From: Haematococcus lacustris
Taxonomy: Eukaryota; Chlorophyta; Chlorophyceae; Chlamydomonadales; Haematococcaceae
Length of the DNA: 64,000 bases
Assembly: GCA_030144725.1 (NCBI GenBank)
Contig: JASKMD010000014.1
Coordinates: forward strand, 3,768,101-3,832,100
Direction of reading: 5' to 3'
Shown here: positions 24,690-35,754 of the stretch, in pieces
Layout: each line of letters starts with the position of its first letter
Numbering within the stretch: position 1 is the stretch's first letter
The notes under the pieces: model-generated
The model's database searches: none
The model's input: only the letters and a program-made list of their open reading frames with translations
What the model was told of the DNA's origin: nothing
Translations under genes and position numbers: made by a program

Positions 24690-25330
24690 CTTGCGGCTTG
24701 CGGCTTGCACGGCTTGCACGGCTTGCGGCTTGGACTTCTACCAGCTACCAGCACCGACGATGTGCGGCGCGCGCTCCCGAAGCGAGAAAGCTACAGGTCC
24801 CCTGATGACAAGGCAATCCGCGCCAAGGCAATGCACACCACTGAACCCTGAATCGTTGCATAGCCCGTGATTTCGTCTTTGTACTCTAGTTTGTGGTGTG
24901 GGCTGCAGGAGAGGGGGCGCAGCAGAACCTGGGTCCAGGCATTCTTGAACTGCACACTGTGTACAGCCCCCCCCCCCCCTGGAGCCGGAACAGGTCCCTG
25001 CACCGGGAGCAGGCTGTACTGCTGGCTTGCAGCTTTTCGCAGCATGCTGGCGGGGTTTGAGGGAGGGAGAGACATGATTTGGAGCGTGGACACGACCCGG
25101 CCAGGTGGCGGCAGGCGAACTGGCCGGATTACAACACGCGCAGAACGTCACACCGTCACTGTACTGCTGGGGACTTTTGCTGCGAGCCCCGCTGCCGTGC
25201 TGCCAGACAGGTGTGCTCTTGACAAGAGTTGCACTCGGCTGAGTCGCTGCACACCCACTTTGCCCTGAAGGCACCTTTCTTTCCCAAGCTCTCCAGAGGT
25301 GAGGGTCACCGTGTCTTCCACCAGCCAGTG
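24690..25330. promoter_or_regulatory. intergenic, upstream of the pherophorin-like gene
   Basis: Contains the right flank of the CTTGCGG heptamer array (24690-24735), the second copy of the 45-bp dispersed repeat (24835-24880), a C homopolymer of about 13 bases at 24968 and then sequence upstream of the ATG at 25331. No specific promoter motif was recognised. Confidence 0.35.
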
Positions 25331-28300
25331 ATGCAAGGTTGCGCTAATGGCAGGATGCCCATTCCATCTTACAAAGCTGGTAACCGCTCCACTGAACCGC
25401 AGGCACTACACGCGTTGGCACGGTCAGCTCTGCTGGCTGCTGTCCTCACGACAACGCTCGCCTTCGTGGCAGCCCAGCCCGACCTGCGCTCCTTCGTTCC
25501 TTCTACTGCCTCCTGCCCCTTCACCTCTTCTGTCACCTCACCCAACCAGTTTGCCGCAGCCCGTTGGTGCCGCTTGGCAGAGGGTGGCGCCAACACGGCC
25601 ATCACCACCGCTCCGTCCACTCCCGCAGTACAGACCTGGGGCACTCGCAACTGGGGCAATGTCTACGGTGGCGCAGACGGTTCTGGTGGTCCCTTCAGCT
25701 ACAGGCGCTACCCGCTGACCACCGGCGGGAAGTGCCTCTCTGACCCTATCACTTGCGCCGTCTCCAACTCCAACACCCCTGCTCCGACCTGTGGTGTGGA
25801 CGGCCCTGCCACCTATGGCCTCAACGCCGTCCAGACCACCCCAGTGTGCACCAGCAACAGCTATGGCGCAAGCTCGCCGAAACCCACCCAGTGCAACGTG
25901 GGTGCCACATCTAGACTGGTACCAACATGCTCATGTGCTCACAGGTGCTGCACACCTGCATGCTGTGCAGCACAGCTGCATGCCCTGCATGAGCTGAACC
26001 ACACTCCGAAGCATTTTATGCATGTACTGAACCACTACCCATCACCAGTCTGTCCCCTGTCTGCTTGTGCCATTGCAGACTGCTGACAGCTGGGGCAGCG
26101 TATCCACCCAGTGCATGATCCCCGGTGCTGGCTTTCCCAGCTACCCCTGGACTTTGCCCCTGACCAACGCCTGTGACAACAAGGTCATCACTCTGGACCT
26201 GGTGGACAAGTCCCCGTCCCCTGCCCCCCCGTTTGTTCCTGATTTCTCATACAACAAGGTAATGGTCATGCTGGTCATGCAAAGCCTAGTCGAACACCTA
26301 GTTTTGCCTTTGTCAGCCTAGTTTTGCATTTGTCACCACATCATATTCCTTTGTCTGATCTTGTCGGCTTGCACACCCTGCTGCAGGTCGGCATCCTGTA
26401 TATCTTCAAAGACTACAACGACATCCTGTACCTGACCGTGTCCCTGAACGCCACCTTCCCTGCCACCCGTGGTATCGGACCCGACCCAAATGTCCCCCCC
26501 TTGTTTTTCAACTCGCTCTTCAACGGCCAGTACCTGCACGCCCAGCCCCGTGCCGACTACAACGGCACTGCCAGCGGCCCCACCGTTGGCTCGTTGTTCG
26601 TCTGGGACGCGCTGGAGAACTTGCAGAGCCAGACACAGTTCCCCCAGTACACCAACCTGCTGAGCTCCGATAGGTTTGGCGGCGACGACAACAGGTGAGA
26701 CCCCACCCTGCAGCGTCTTCGGTTCTTTTGTTGTCCATGACATTGTATCTTCATATATACCCGTTGAGTACACAGGATGTCTACAGACCGACCCCAGTGC
26801 CACTGGCCATGCGTGTTCCACACTGGCCACGCGTGTGTCACATTGCCTACTCTGTGCTCTGTTCATGTGCAGGCTGTGGTCTTGCTTCACCTACCAGATT
26901 GACCTGAAGAGTGTGTGCAACCCCAACGTGGCTGAGTACCGCTTCCTGGACTACTCGACAGGGGAACCCCGGCAGCTGCCCCAGGGCCCTGGCTGCTACC
27001 CCCGCGCTGCCCCTGCCAACCTGACCAGGCTGACTGGCCCCCAGTTCACCAAGGACCTGTCTGCCGCCCCCCAGCTGGCCATCCAGCCGCTGTTCACCGT
27101 CACCAAGTTTTCCCTGTCCCCTGGCTGCCAGGCCGCAGACTATGCCAGTAATGTCGGTGTTCCCACCAGACTTGCAGTGTCCGGCACTCCCTCCGGCTCC
27201 CACACCAACATCAACGTCACCAATGTGCTGAGCGCCACCACCATCACCCGTGCCAGCTCAGCTTGCGGCTGCGCAGACATGAACGTTGTGTCGCCCACAG
27301 TCTTTTCCATGGCAGCTGGTTCAGCGTCTATCCTCGCTACCTTCAATGCCACCAACCCCATTGGCACCTCCCCCTTTACCACCACCACCTACACCAACAA
27401 CTTCCATGTGAACCTGGACCCCACCAGCAATGGATACTGGCCTGCCTCCACCGTCACCATTGGCCTGAACCTGCCCTCCAACCAGGGTGTCCTGGACCTG
27501 ATGTCGCTGGGCCTGCCCCAATCCTGCTCCAGCCGTGGCTTCAACCGCCCCCCCGTGCCCCCTCCTCCCCCCTCCCCACCCTCTCCCAGCCCTGGCCCTC
27601 TGCCTCCTAGCCCCGGCCCCCCACCTCCCTCCCCCTCCCCCCCCCCCCCCCTCCCCCTCCCCACCACCCCCCCCTCCTCCTCCCCCTTCCCCTCCCGCCC
27701 CACCCACCCTCAACACCTACTCTGCCTGGTACTTCAATGTGTCGGGCGCCATCCTGACCCAGGCCCACTGCAATGCCATTGACACGTTCCTTGCCCCTTT
27801 CTTGGTGGGCCGCACCAACAACCCCGCCCAGTACTGCACCCTGTACAGCAACCAGGACCCGCTGACGGGTGTGCTGCGCACCTCCGTGCTGCTCAAGGCC
27901 ATTGCCTTTGGCCTGCCCGTGGACCGTGACTTCATGTTCTCCCTGTTTGCCCAGACCACGGTCGGGGTGGCCCTGCCCACCCCTATCAACGCGGTGTCCA
28001 ACAACTGGGTGGGCCTGCTGAGGACCATGGGCATCGACCGTGCAGGAGCCACCCCAGTGTGCAACCTGTTCGCCCTGTACTTCCAGGGTGACCTGGGTGG
28101 CGTTTCAGGCCGTGGCACAGACTTCCTCCAGCTGGCATCTTCATTTTTGTCTCTTCCTCCTCCGCCTCCTCCTCCTTCTCCTCCTCCTCCTTCTTCTTCT
28201 TCTTCTCCTTCTTCGCCTGTCATCAACTTCTGGAGCAACCCTTTCTTCACTGTGGCCTTCAACGGTTCCAGCGGTGCCTTCCCTTCGCAGCCAGCGCTGG

Positions 28301-30228
28301 CAACCCTGCCCTTTGCCCCCTTCATCCGCTTCCCCACACCCACTGGCAACATGGTCACCGATCCCTTCCCTGCCGTGCCTGTAATCATGGTCATGAACAG
28401 CCCCAACGCGCCTGGCGCCTGCAGCAATCCCCCTCCCCCACCATCCAGCCCCCCCTCCCCTCCTACCCCCCCCTCCCCCCCCTCGCCCACCCCCCCTCCC
28501 TCCCCCAGCCCCCCTCCTCCCAGCCCCTCCCCCCCGCCTCCCTCACCCACGCCCCCCTCCCCTCCCCTGCCCAACTGTGCCATCCGTGTGTCGATGACCC
28601 GAGCCTCCACCATACCCATGGGCATGGACCTGACCAGCTTTCTGCAAGTGCTCAACACGCTGTTTGTCACGTTGCTGCCATCACCTCGCCCTTATGACAT
28701 CTCCCCTGCACCCCCTGAGACCTTCACCCCCTACCCACCCAACACTGCCACCACCTTCACCGCTGTGCTGGCCCTGACCAACGTGACCCAGCTGGCGCCC
28801 TTTTACTTGTTCGTGACCAGCAGACCTCAACTGGTGTCCTTCATCGCCTCCACTCGCACCCCTGTGCTGAGCTGTGCGGACACCATCACCTTCTCCGACC
28901 TGTGTGGCAGCAGCACCAACCTGACCTACTCTGGCAGCAGCGCTGGGGGAGCCACCGTGCTGGCTGGCTTCAGCTCGTGCTCCCCCCCACCCCCCTTCCC
29001 ACCCCCACCCCCTCTGAGCCCCCCTCCCCCTCCCCCTCCTCCCCCCTCCCCCGCCCCCCCTCCCTCCCCCTCCCCTCCTCCCTTTCCCCTTCCCCCTTCT
29101 CCCCCAACCCCCCCCTCTCCCTCCCCTGCACCCTCCCCTCCCCCTTCCCCCTCCCCTCCCCCCCCTCCCCCCCCCGCTGGCATCTTCAGCGTGCAGGTCG
29201 ACCTGGACACCAACCAGTTCTCCTCCCCCGACGTGATCCCCACGGTGCTGGACTTCCCCTCCATCAGCAACACGGTGTACAACCTGTTCCGCCTGCAGCA
29301 GCTGGACGCCAACATTTTGCCCCGCAACCTGCCCAGCAACGTCATCACCAGCGGCAACGTGCCATTTGGCTCGCCCGGCTTTGGCAGCATCACTGAGACC
29401 ACGGTGGGCTCGCTGGCTACCATCAGCACCATGGTGCGCAACTTTGAGGACATGGTCGCCTTCTTCGTCATCACGGCCGGCATCCCCTGCGGCTCAGTGG
29501 TGACCGCCACCGGCACAGCGGGCCTGGACACTGTGAGGACCTTCAGCTGTGGCACACCCAAGACCCAAGCACTGTGCTGCCCCACACCCCCCCCTGTGCG
29601 CTCCCCTTCCCCCTTCCCCCCTCCCCCCAAGTCACCCCCCCCTCCCCCTCCCCCTTCACCCTCCCCTCCCCCGCCTCCCCCTCCTCCCTCCCCCTCCCCC
29701 CCGATCATCACTGTGGCGCCCTCCCCACCTGTGCCTGTGGCCTCTCCCCCTCCCCCAGCCACCCAGCAGTACGAGTTCTACATTTCCACCCCTGTCACTC
29801 TCAGCCCACCCCTCCAAGGAAGCACAATTGACATCGTGACCGAGGACCTGTGCAATCTCTTCCAGCGCGAGGTGCAGCTTGCTCTGCTCAGACTGTCGCC
29901 CGCACCCCAGGTCGACCAGGCCTACCTGCTGCCTAACGGCACGCGCTTCAATGGCTGCGGCGCAGTCAACCTGTCCACTGCGGGGCCGTCTCGTGTGTTC
30001 CTCAAGGCGTTCCTGAGGCTGACCACCGCCCAGCTGGACGCCCTCATGGGTGCCCAGAGCTACATCCGCTCAAACGCCTTCATCCGCGGCGCCAACGTGT
30101 TCTGCCGCTCCACCATGGTGTTCAAGGCCCCGAACAATGGCGCTACGCTGTTGACCCTGGCAGCAGGAGTGGTGCCTGGCCTTGCCCCGGGGTCGGGCGT
30201 CTGCGCCACCACCCTGCCTCCTCCCTGA
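25331..30228 (+). CDS. pherophorin-like hydroxyproline-rich cell-wall glycoprotein
   Basis: Exons: 25331-25897, 26079-26258, 26387-26694 and 26873-30228, all with GT-AG borders and consistent phase. I chose the ATG at 25331 because a hydrophobic segment follows about 30 residues later (SALLAAVLTTTLAFVAA before QPD), which fits a signal peptide. A cysteine-rich N-terminal domain is followed by at least four globular modules (about 27715-28140, 28570-28980, 29178-29580, 29760-30220) joined by PPPSP-type proline-rich spacers. Such spacers become hydroxyprolines bearing arabinose and galactose in volvocine algae, and the proteins assemble the extracellular matrix. The frame changes in a run of 15 C at 27637-27651, where one base more or fewer would restore it; this is probably a sequencing or assembly error. 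Assignment to the pherophorin family rests on architecture. Confidence 0.75.
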
Positions 30229-31033
30229 GCTTTGTTCAGGCATTTCGAGCTGGATGGGCTTTGCCGGTCTGGTCTGGTTGCCAAGGGCATCTGGGCTAGG
30301 TCTGCTGCCACCGCTCTCAGGCCTGGTTGGACACAGCAGATGTGTCACACAACAGTTGCTCAGTCGTTATTCCTCTGCGGCGCCTGATCAAGACATCTAG
30401 TCCTTATTGATCTGTCATGAACCTTCGTCCTCCTGCAGCCAGGCGTTTGTTGGGACCTTCACTAGTCACAACTAGCGGCTGTAGGTTTGGCTGCATGTGC
30501 CAGACACCATCTGTCCAACTTAATCCGTCGTTGCTTCCATGCAGGTTGGGTGCACTCTAATGTAATGCTCCTCAGTTCTGACAATGGTCTGGACGTGCTC
30601 AGCTTCACGCGTCAAAAGCCTCAGTCCTAACTCTTGCCCGATCCTTTCAGATAGGAGGCTTACACCGCTGAAGCCGTCAGCCGTCGGGCTGCTTGGCCGC
30701 CCTCCCCCTCTTCAGCCAGGCGTTTGTGGATGGGCCCCACGGATTAAGTCAGGCGTTCCCAACATGGGGTTGGTAATCTTCATGCAACTGCAGCCCATCT
30801 ACTCCATCATTTGATGTAACGTTAGCTGCGTCTGCTGCATTGCGATATTGCGCGTTTAATGTAAGACAGGAATTGCCATTGGAGTCATTTGATGCGGGCA
30901 GCTACATGTGACCCTGGATGTGTCCCAATCACAGACCGTGGTTAGCTACACTGGTAAGCTACTGTAGCGTTCCGATTCTGCACTTAGCAGTCGGCCGCTA
31001 GTGTCACTGACGAAGTGTGATACAGGCAGGTTA
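30229..31033. other. 3' flank of the pherophorin-like gene
   Basis: TGTAA motifs, the usual chlorophyte polyadenylation signal, occur at about 30559 and 30817. The stretch at 30659-30716 is a second copy of the LINE terminal codons and 3' region found at 31133-31190, with about 90 percent identity by eye. No gene was seen. Confidence 0.45.
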
Positions 31034-31086
31034 AATGGTGGGCTGTATTGCCTGCCCACCATTCGGGTTCGATCCCCGGGGGCCGT
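31034..31086 (+). other. 10-bp hairpin followed by tRNA-like T-arm (B-box)
   Basis: AATGGTGGGC at 31034-31043 pairs perfectly with GCCCACCATT at 31054-31063. Directly after it, TCGGG-TTCGATC-CCCGG at 31063-31079 forms a T-arm with a GGTTCGATCC polymerase III B-box. No full tRNA cloverleaf could be drawn, so this may be a tRNA-derived SINE tail or the 3' end of the neighbouring LINE. Confidence 0.4.
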
Positions 31087-31158
31087 TCTATGTCCTGGCC
31101 TGGTTACGCTGAGACAGTCTGATGATGATGTGGCTTACACCGCTTAAGCCGTCAGCCG

Positions 31159-33313
31159 TTAGGCTGCTAGGCCGCCCTCCCCCTCTAGGGGTTCGGGACT
31201 TTCTGTAACGCATTTCATAGCAAGGTGCACAAACAAAGGTGCACATGGGCTCAACATGAAGTCATGCAAGTTCTCATTATTGTTCTGTAAAGTCATGGCA
31301 AACTCCGGCTGCTCCCTGATGGAACTCGTGGCAGTGCACTCAAAGATGAAATGCATGGCGTCATCCACTACCCCCTCTGTGCATCTGGTGCATGTGCGAT
31401 CAATGAAAGTTACCCCCTCAAACCGAGCCTTCTCCACCCCCAGACCGCTGTTGCCTAACCTGAACCTAGTCAAGCTCGTGCGAACTTCTGTAGAGAGCTG
31501 TCTGTTCAGTAGGTGTGGTGCCATGTGATTGATGCCAATGCCGTCCCCATGCTTGAACCATGCAGCATACGAGCATCTCTCCCGATGCACCGTCTCAGGC
31601 AGTCTAGGGTCTCCCTCAAACCCAACCCAACGCCTCCCCCACCTCTCGAGCCACTTGACTTCCATAGCCTTGGTGCCTAGGACCATGTCCGGGCTCAGGG
31701 TAAACTCATCCCCCATCAGCTCTCTGGCGGCCAGCTGGAACTGAGCACTCCAGCTGGCCTGGCAACTCCTCCCTAATTCCACATCTGCCTTAATGACCCT
31801 CATTAACAGGTCACTGTGGGATAGTTTGGCAGTGTTCCAGAACTTGCATGCAGCCCTAAACCAGTAAAGCTGGAGGGGCAGCTGCCCCAACTCATGCAGC
31901 ACCATCAGCCCTGACACTGAGCTACGAACCCTGGCAGCAAACCTGAGAAAGCTGAGCATGCGTGTTTGCACTGGGTTAGAGAGTTGCACACCATGCCCAA
32001 GGAAAGCAGTGCCCCAAACCTGGCTGCCATACAGCCCTAAGGGGAGCACGAACGCTCTGATGAGGTGACACAGGGCAAAAGGATCATGCAGCACCCCATA
32101 CTCTCTAGCACGGTTGCATGCTTGGCGCATGGCGAGGAACATGCCAGCCCTCATATGAGTGGCAGCAAAAGCAGGGGTGGCGCTGGGATTAAAATGCATG
32201 CCTAAGTACTTGAACTCTCTCACCACAGGCAGGATCTCATGCTTGTACCCAATGCAAGGTGCTGCAGTTTGTGAGTTGCCATTGAAAACCATCACCTTTG
32301 ACTTGCCCACATTGACTGTAAGGTGTTTCCTGTCTGCAAAGCCTTGTAGCTGGCAGACCAGCCGCTGCAGCCCGTGGGGCGAGGTGCTCACCAGGGTCAG
32401 GTCATCAGCATACATGAAGTGGGTAACAGGTGTGCCTTGCACCCTCACAGCATCAACAGGGCCTAGGAACTCCTTACTAATGTCGTGAACATAGAGAGCA
32501 AACAGGAGTGGGCTGATGGGGCAGCCTTGCTTGACACCTTGGTCAGGAGTCACAGGGGGGGTGCGGTGGGGGCCATCTATCAGCACATAGTTGTCATCCC
32601 TATACAGACCCTCCAGGCAGGCAAGCAAGGGCTGTGGCAGCTTGATCCCAACCCGCAAGTGCTCCCACAATTGTTGTCGAGGTATGTGGTCATAGGCCTG
32701 TTTGAAGTCAATGAAGGCAGTGAAAAGCTTGCGGTGCTTGGCATCTGCGCTAGCCTTTTGAGCGTGGACAAGATGGCGCAGAATGAACATGGGTTGCATG
32801 GTGCTGCGTCCTGGGATGAACCCAAACTGCTCAGCTGGCAGCACTTTGTGTGTCATGCACCAGGCAGTCAGCACGTGCCGCAAGACGTTAGCATACAGGC
32901 GGTACAACACACTACTCACAGCAAGCATTCTGTACTTGTTGGGGTCTGTGGGGTCTGTGTCCTTGAAGAGGGGGCTGATTCTAGCTACCTTCCAAGCCGC
33001 TGGAATAATCCCGGTGCGCATCATGCTGTGAAACCATGTGGCAAGCAGAGGGAGCAACAAGTATGTGGTAACACCCTCCTCAACTGTGCGGGCGTGCTTG
33101 ATAAAGGAGGCTGGGAGCCCATCCAGACCAGGTGCTGTGTCGTTGTTGAGATCACGTAGTTGTGCTTGAACAATAGATGTGATGTTGTCAAGATGGGGCA
33201 GCTCATAGGCAGGTGGATGTGTTGTGACAGGGGCAGGGGCAGGGACAGTCTGAGACAGTCTGACACCTGTAACAGCTTCTAGCGTTGCATGGCGCTCACA
33301 CGTTGAAAAGATT
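31159..33313 (-). CDS. non-LTR retrotransposon polyprotein, 5'-truncated (RT)
   Basis: An open frame runs on the minus strand from about 33313 to the TAA at 31159, about 717 codons. RT motifs appear in order: APGLDGLPASFIKHA, FGFIPGRST, FIDFKQAYDHIPRQ, QGVKQGCPISPLLFALYV, FMYADDLTL, then EFKYLGMHF. Near the C terminus a CTRC-x9-H-x4-C type zinc-binding motif (CTRCTEGVVDDAMHFIFEC) follows the pattern of many LINE ORF2 proteins. The upstream endonuclease is absent and the frame meets a stop at about 33315, close to where the Gypsy leader begins, so the copy is 5'-truncated. No Met start is implied. The RT core has no internal stop, so the insertion is fairly recent. The decayed copy at 4060-5560 belongs to the same family. 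Confidence 0.85.
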
Positions 33314-33376
33314 TAAGGCGCGCTCTTCCTGAACGCTACATTGGTTTCCGCAATCGATAACTCTCAACGCCGCATA

Positions 33377-34912
33377 ATGACAGACGGTACTCCTACTGGA
33401 GAAACTCCTGGCGCCGGCACATCCACCGACCCAGACAACTTCAGAGGTCTGCTAGCACTAGCTCGCACTGACCCCAACTTTCGCAGAGACCTGCAGGCAG
33501 CTCTGAACCCTGCGGGTACTTCTGCTAACCATTCCCGTCCTGGCACTGGCCCACTGGACGATGAACTTCTCAATGATGAGGAGGAGGCTGAGGACGAAGA
33601 CGTCCAGCCAGACGAAGATGAGGAAGAAGAGGACGAGGCTGAGCAGCTTCGCGAGGAACTGGTGGCTACCAAAATGGAGCTGAACTCGCTGCGCATACGC
33701 CAGAGGAACATGGACCGCGCTCTGTCTTCCTTGGCTGCTCAGGTGAGCCTAGTTCCTGGTAGATCATCTTCCTAACAGGACAGACTGTTTGGAATGCGCA
33801 CGCCCTCCCCAAGCAGGTCAGGTACACGCCCTGCGTGTATTCCTGGTACTTATCTGTCTGCTGGTGGACGAGGCGGCGCTTTGCACCACCTCCTGTCCCC
33901 TGCTCCTACTTCTGTCCCGGCTGCCAAGGCTGTGCCTGGCCCAGACAAGTGGACAGATGCCTGCATCAAATCAGTCCGCAGGGCTTCGGCCTTCTGCGAT
34001 GACTTGGAGGCCCACGGTGCTCGCTATTCTTTGGACATTGTCTCCGTCTTCCCTGCCTTCCTATCTGGTGCAGCCCGCAATGCTTGGTACCCTTCGGTCC
34101 AGCAGGCCCATTTTGCGCAGACAGGTGTTGCTCCTCCCTGGCAGTTCTTACGTGCGTCTTTCCTTGAGTATACAGGGGATGATTTGCGGGATGACATGCT
34201 TGAGGCTCGCGACAGACTGCTCGACAGGACGATCCGTATGGGTCCCAGTTATCCTGAACTCACTGACTATCTCATTGCGTTTAGGAACAACCTGTTGACT
34301 GCTGGTGCGCAGCGCATGGACGAATCCCTCCTGGTCAATCTGTTTGTCACTGGGTTGTCTCCCAGTCTGCGTGAGACTGTCTTGAAAGACATTGTCCCTT
34401 TGCAGAACCCTACATTGACCCAGGCAATTGATTCTGCCAGGCAGGCACAGCGTAATGCTGTGTTCCTGGCCGGTGCAGTCAGCTCCAAGCGCCATGTGGC
34501 TGCTGTGCAGGGTCGTGCCATCACCGAACAAGCTGAACATGAGATCAATGACGCCAACAGAACACTGGGTCTTGTTGGTCGTCAGGCTGCTGCCTCTCGT
34601 CCTGCTGGCCGCACTGCGCCCAGGCGTGGTGGCATGCGGCCTGGGCCACCCCCTGCTGCTGCTGGCAAAAAGGCTGGTGCTGCTGCTGCTGCCACGGCTG
34701 TCAAGCCTGGCCAGTATTGCCACCACTGTTATTCCCCTGATCACCTGAAGCCCCAGTGCCCTTGGAAGCACCTGCCTGCCAAGCAGGCCCGTGAACAGTA
34801 AGGCTACTCAAGGCCACCTGCTGGGGCCAATGTGCCTCAGAAGCGCAGCCGCCCAGATGATGATGATAAGGGGCAGGGCAAGGGCAAGCTGGCCTCTGCC
34901 AATGCCAAATAG
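33377..34912 (+). CDS. gag: Gypsy Gag, interrupted by nonsense codons
   Basis: The start at 33377 (MTDGTPTGETPGAG) is followed by an acidic stretch and a Gag core including WYPSVQQAHFAQTG. A CCHC zinc knuckle C-x2-C-x4-H-x4-C (CHHCYSPDHLKPQC) lies at about 34717-34758. All pieces are in one frame, but stops occur at 33773 (TAA), 34799 (TAA) and 34910 (TAG). The first could be removed by a 46-base GT-AG intron (about 33741-33778), though that would be short. Coding resumes in the same frame after each stop, so the later ones look like decay or an expression-control stop rather than a true end. Gag forms the virus-like particle and binds element RNA. Confidence 0.75.
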
Positions 34913-35606
34913 GGTGTTGCCCAGCCAGGCAGGTGCTGTTCCTGTGCTGCGGTAGCAACAACTGCTGAGCCTGATCAACTGTCCGCTGCATGCAACTGTG
35001 CTGCTGTTGCCTGCTCACAGCCTGAGCAACAGACTGGCATACCCTGTGTGTCATTGCCTGTGCCAAACAAACCTGAGCATCAGGGTCCTGCAGTGAATGC
35101 ATTGGACAACTGCAAGTGTGCTTTGCCTGGTACTGTGTCAAAGCCTGAGCAGACTGCCATGTTGGCAGCTGATTGTGTCGGTTTTTGTTGTAAGGCTGCT
35201 GACCCATGCTTGAGTCATGTGGTATCATGTAAGACAGCCCTTTGTTGCCCCATGCTGCCGTCCCAAGTCATCCTGGGGGTTGCTGGACAAGACAACAAGG
35301 TGAGGTTCCAGTTTACTGGCACCATTGACAGCCATGTCTGCCATATGTTAGCTGATGGTGGTGCTGACGCATCGTTCATTAGTGCTAGCTATGTTCAGCT
35401 GCATGGTATTCCTCTCTATACCTATCCTGTGTCACTTAGGTTTGATGTTGCTAACAATCAACCTGTGATCTGTGAGCACTATGTCAAGGTACAGTTGCAC
35501 ATTGCCAGCTTTAGCTGCATGTGCCTGCTGACTGTCATGCCTGACCTTGTTCATGCTTATGACGTGCTCCTGGGTGCTGACTGGCTGTCTGTGCAGGGGG
35601 CCTTGA
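34913..35606 (+). CDS. Gypsy protease region
   Basis: This is in the same frame as Gag. A retropepsin-like aspartic protease is visible: HMLADGGADASFIS (catalytic D with the G-A following, a DSGA variant), then a typical DVLLGADWL near the C-terminal end. The linker before it is cysteine-rich, which is less usual. The block is broken at 35606 by the MITE. Frame arithmetic (element plus TSD is 148 bases) places the downstream RT exactly in phase once the MITE is removed. The protease would cleave the polyprotein inside the particle. Confidence 0.75.
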
Positions 35607-35752
35607 CACTCCTACAAATTGGATTTGGATTTTATTTTTAAATAACAATATGTTTTATTTTCTGCAAAACATCATCTTTCAAATTTTCAGCCCGATCGGA
35701 GAAGGTTGGCCAAAAACGCAGGGAAGAATGCAGGGATTAATTTGTAGGAGTG
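35607..35752 (+). mobile_element. 146-bp MITE of the CACTCC family
   Basis: The ends are CACTCCTACAAATT and AATTTGTAGGAGTG, perfect inverted repeats of 14 bp. GA flanks both ends (35605-35606 and 35753-35754) and occurs once in the restored codon series, giving a 2-bp TSD. The interior is AT-rich. The right subterminal part has CAGCCCGATCGG and GCAGGGA units, the same modules as the giant foldback element at 37205-44599. Confidence 0.85.
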
Positions 35753-35754
35753 GA

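Noticed and set aside
31063..31086. tRNA gene
   Set aside because: The T-arm is good, but no anticodon or D arm could be paired and the acceptor halves do not match over seven bases.
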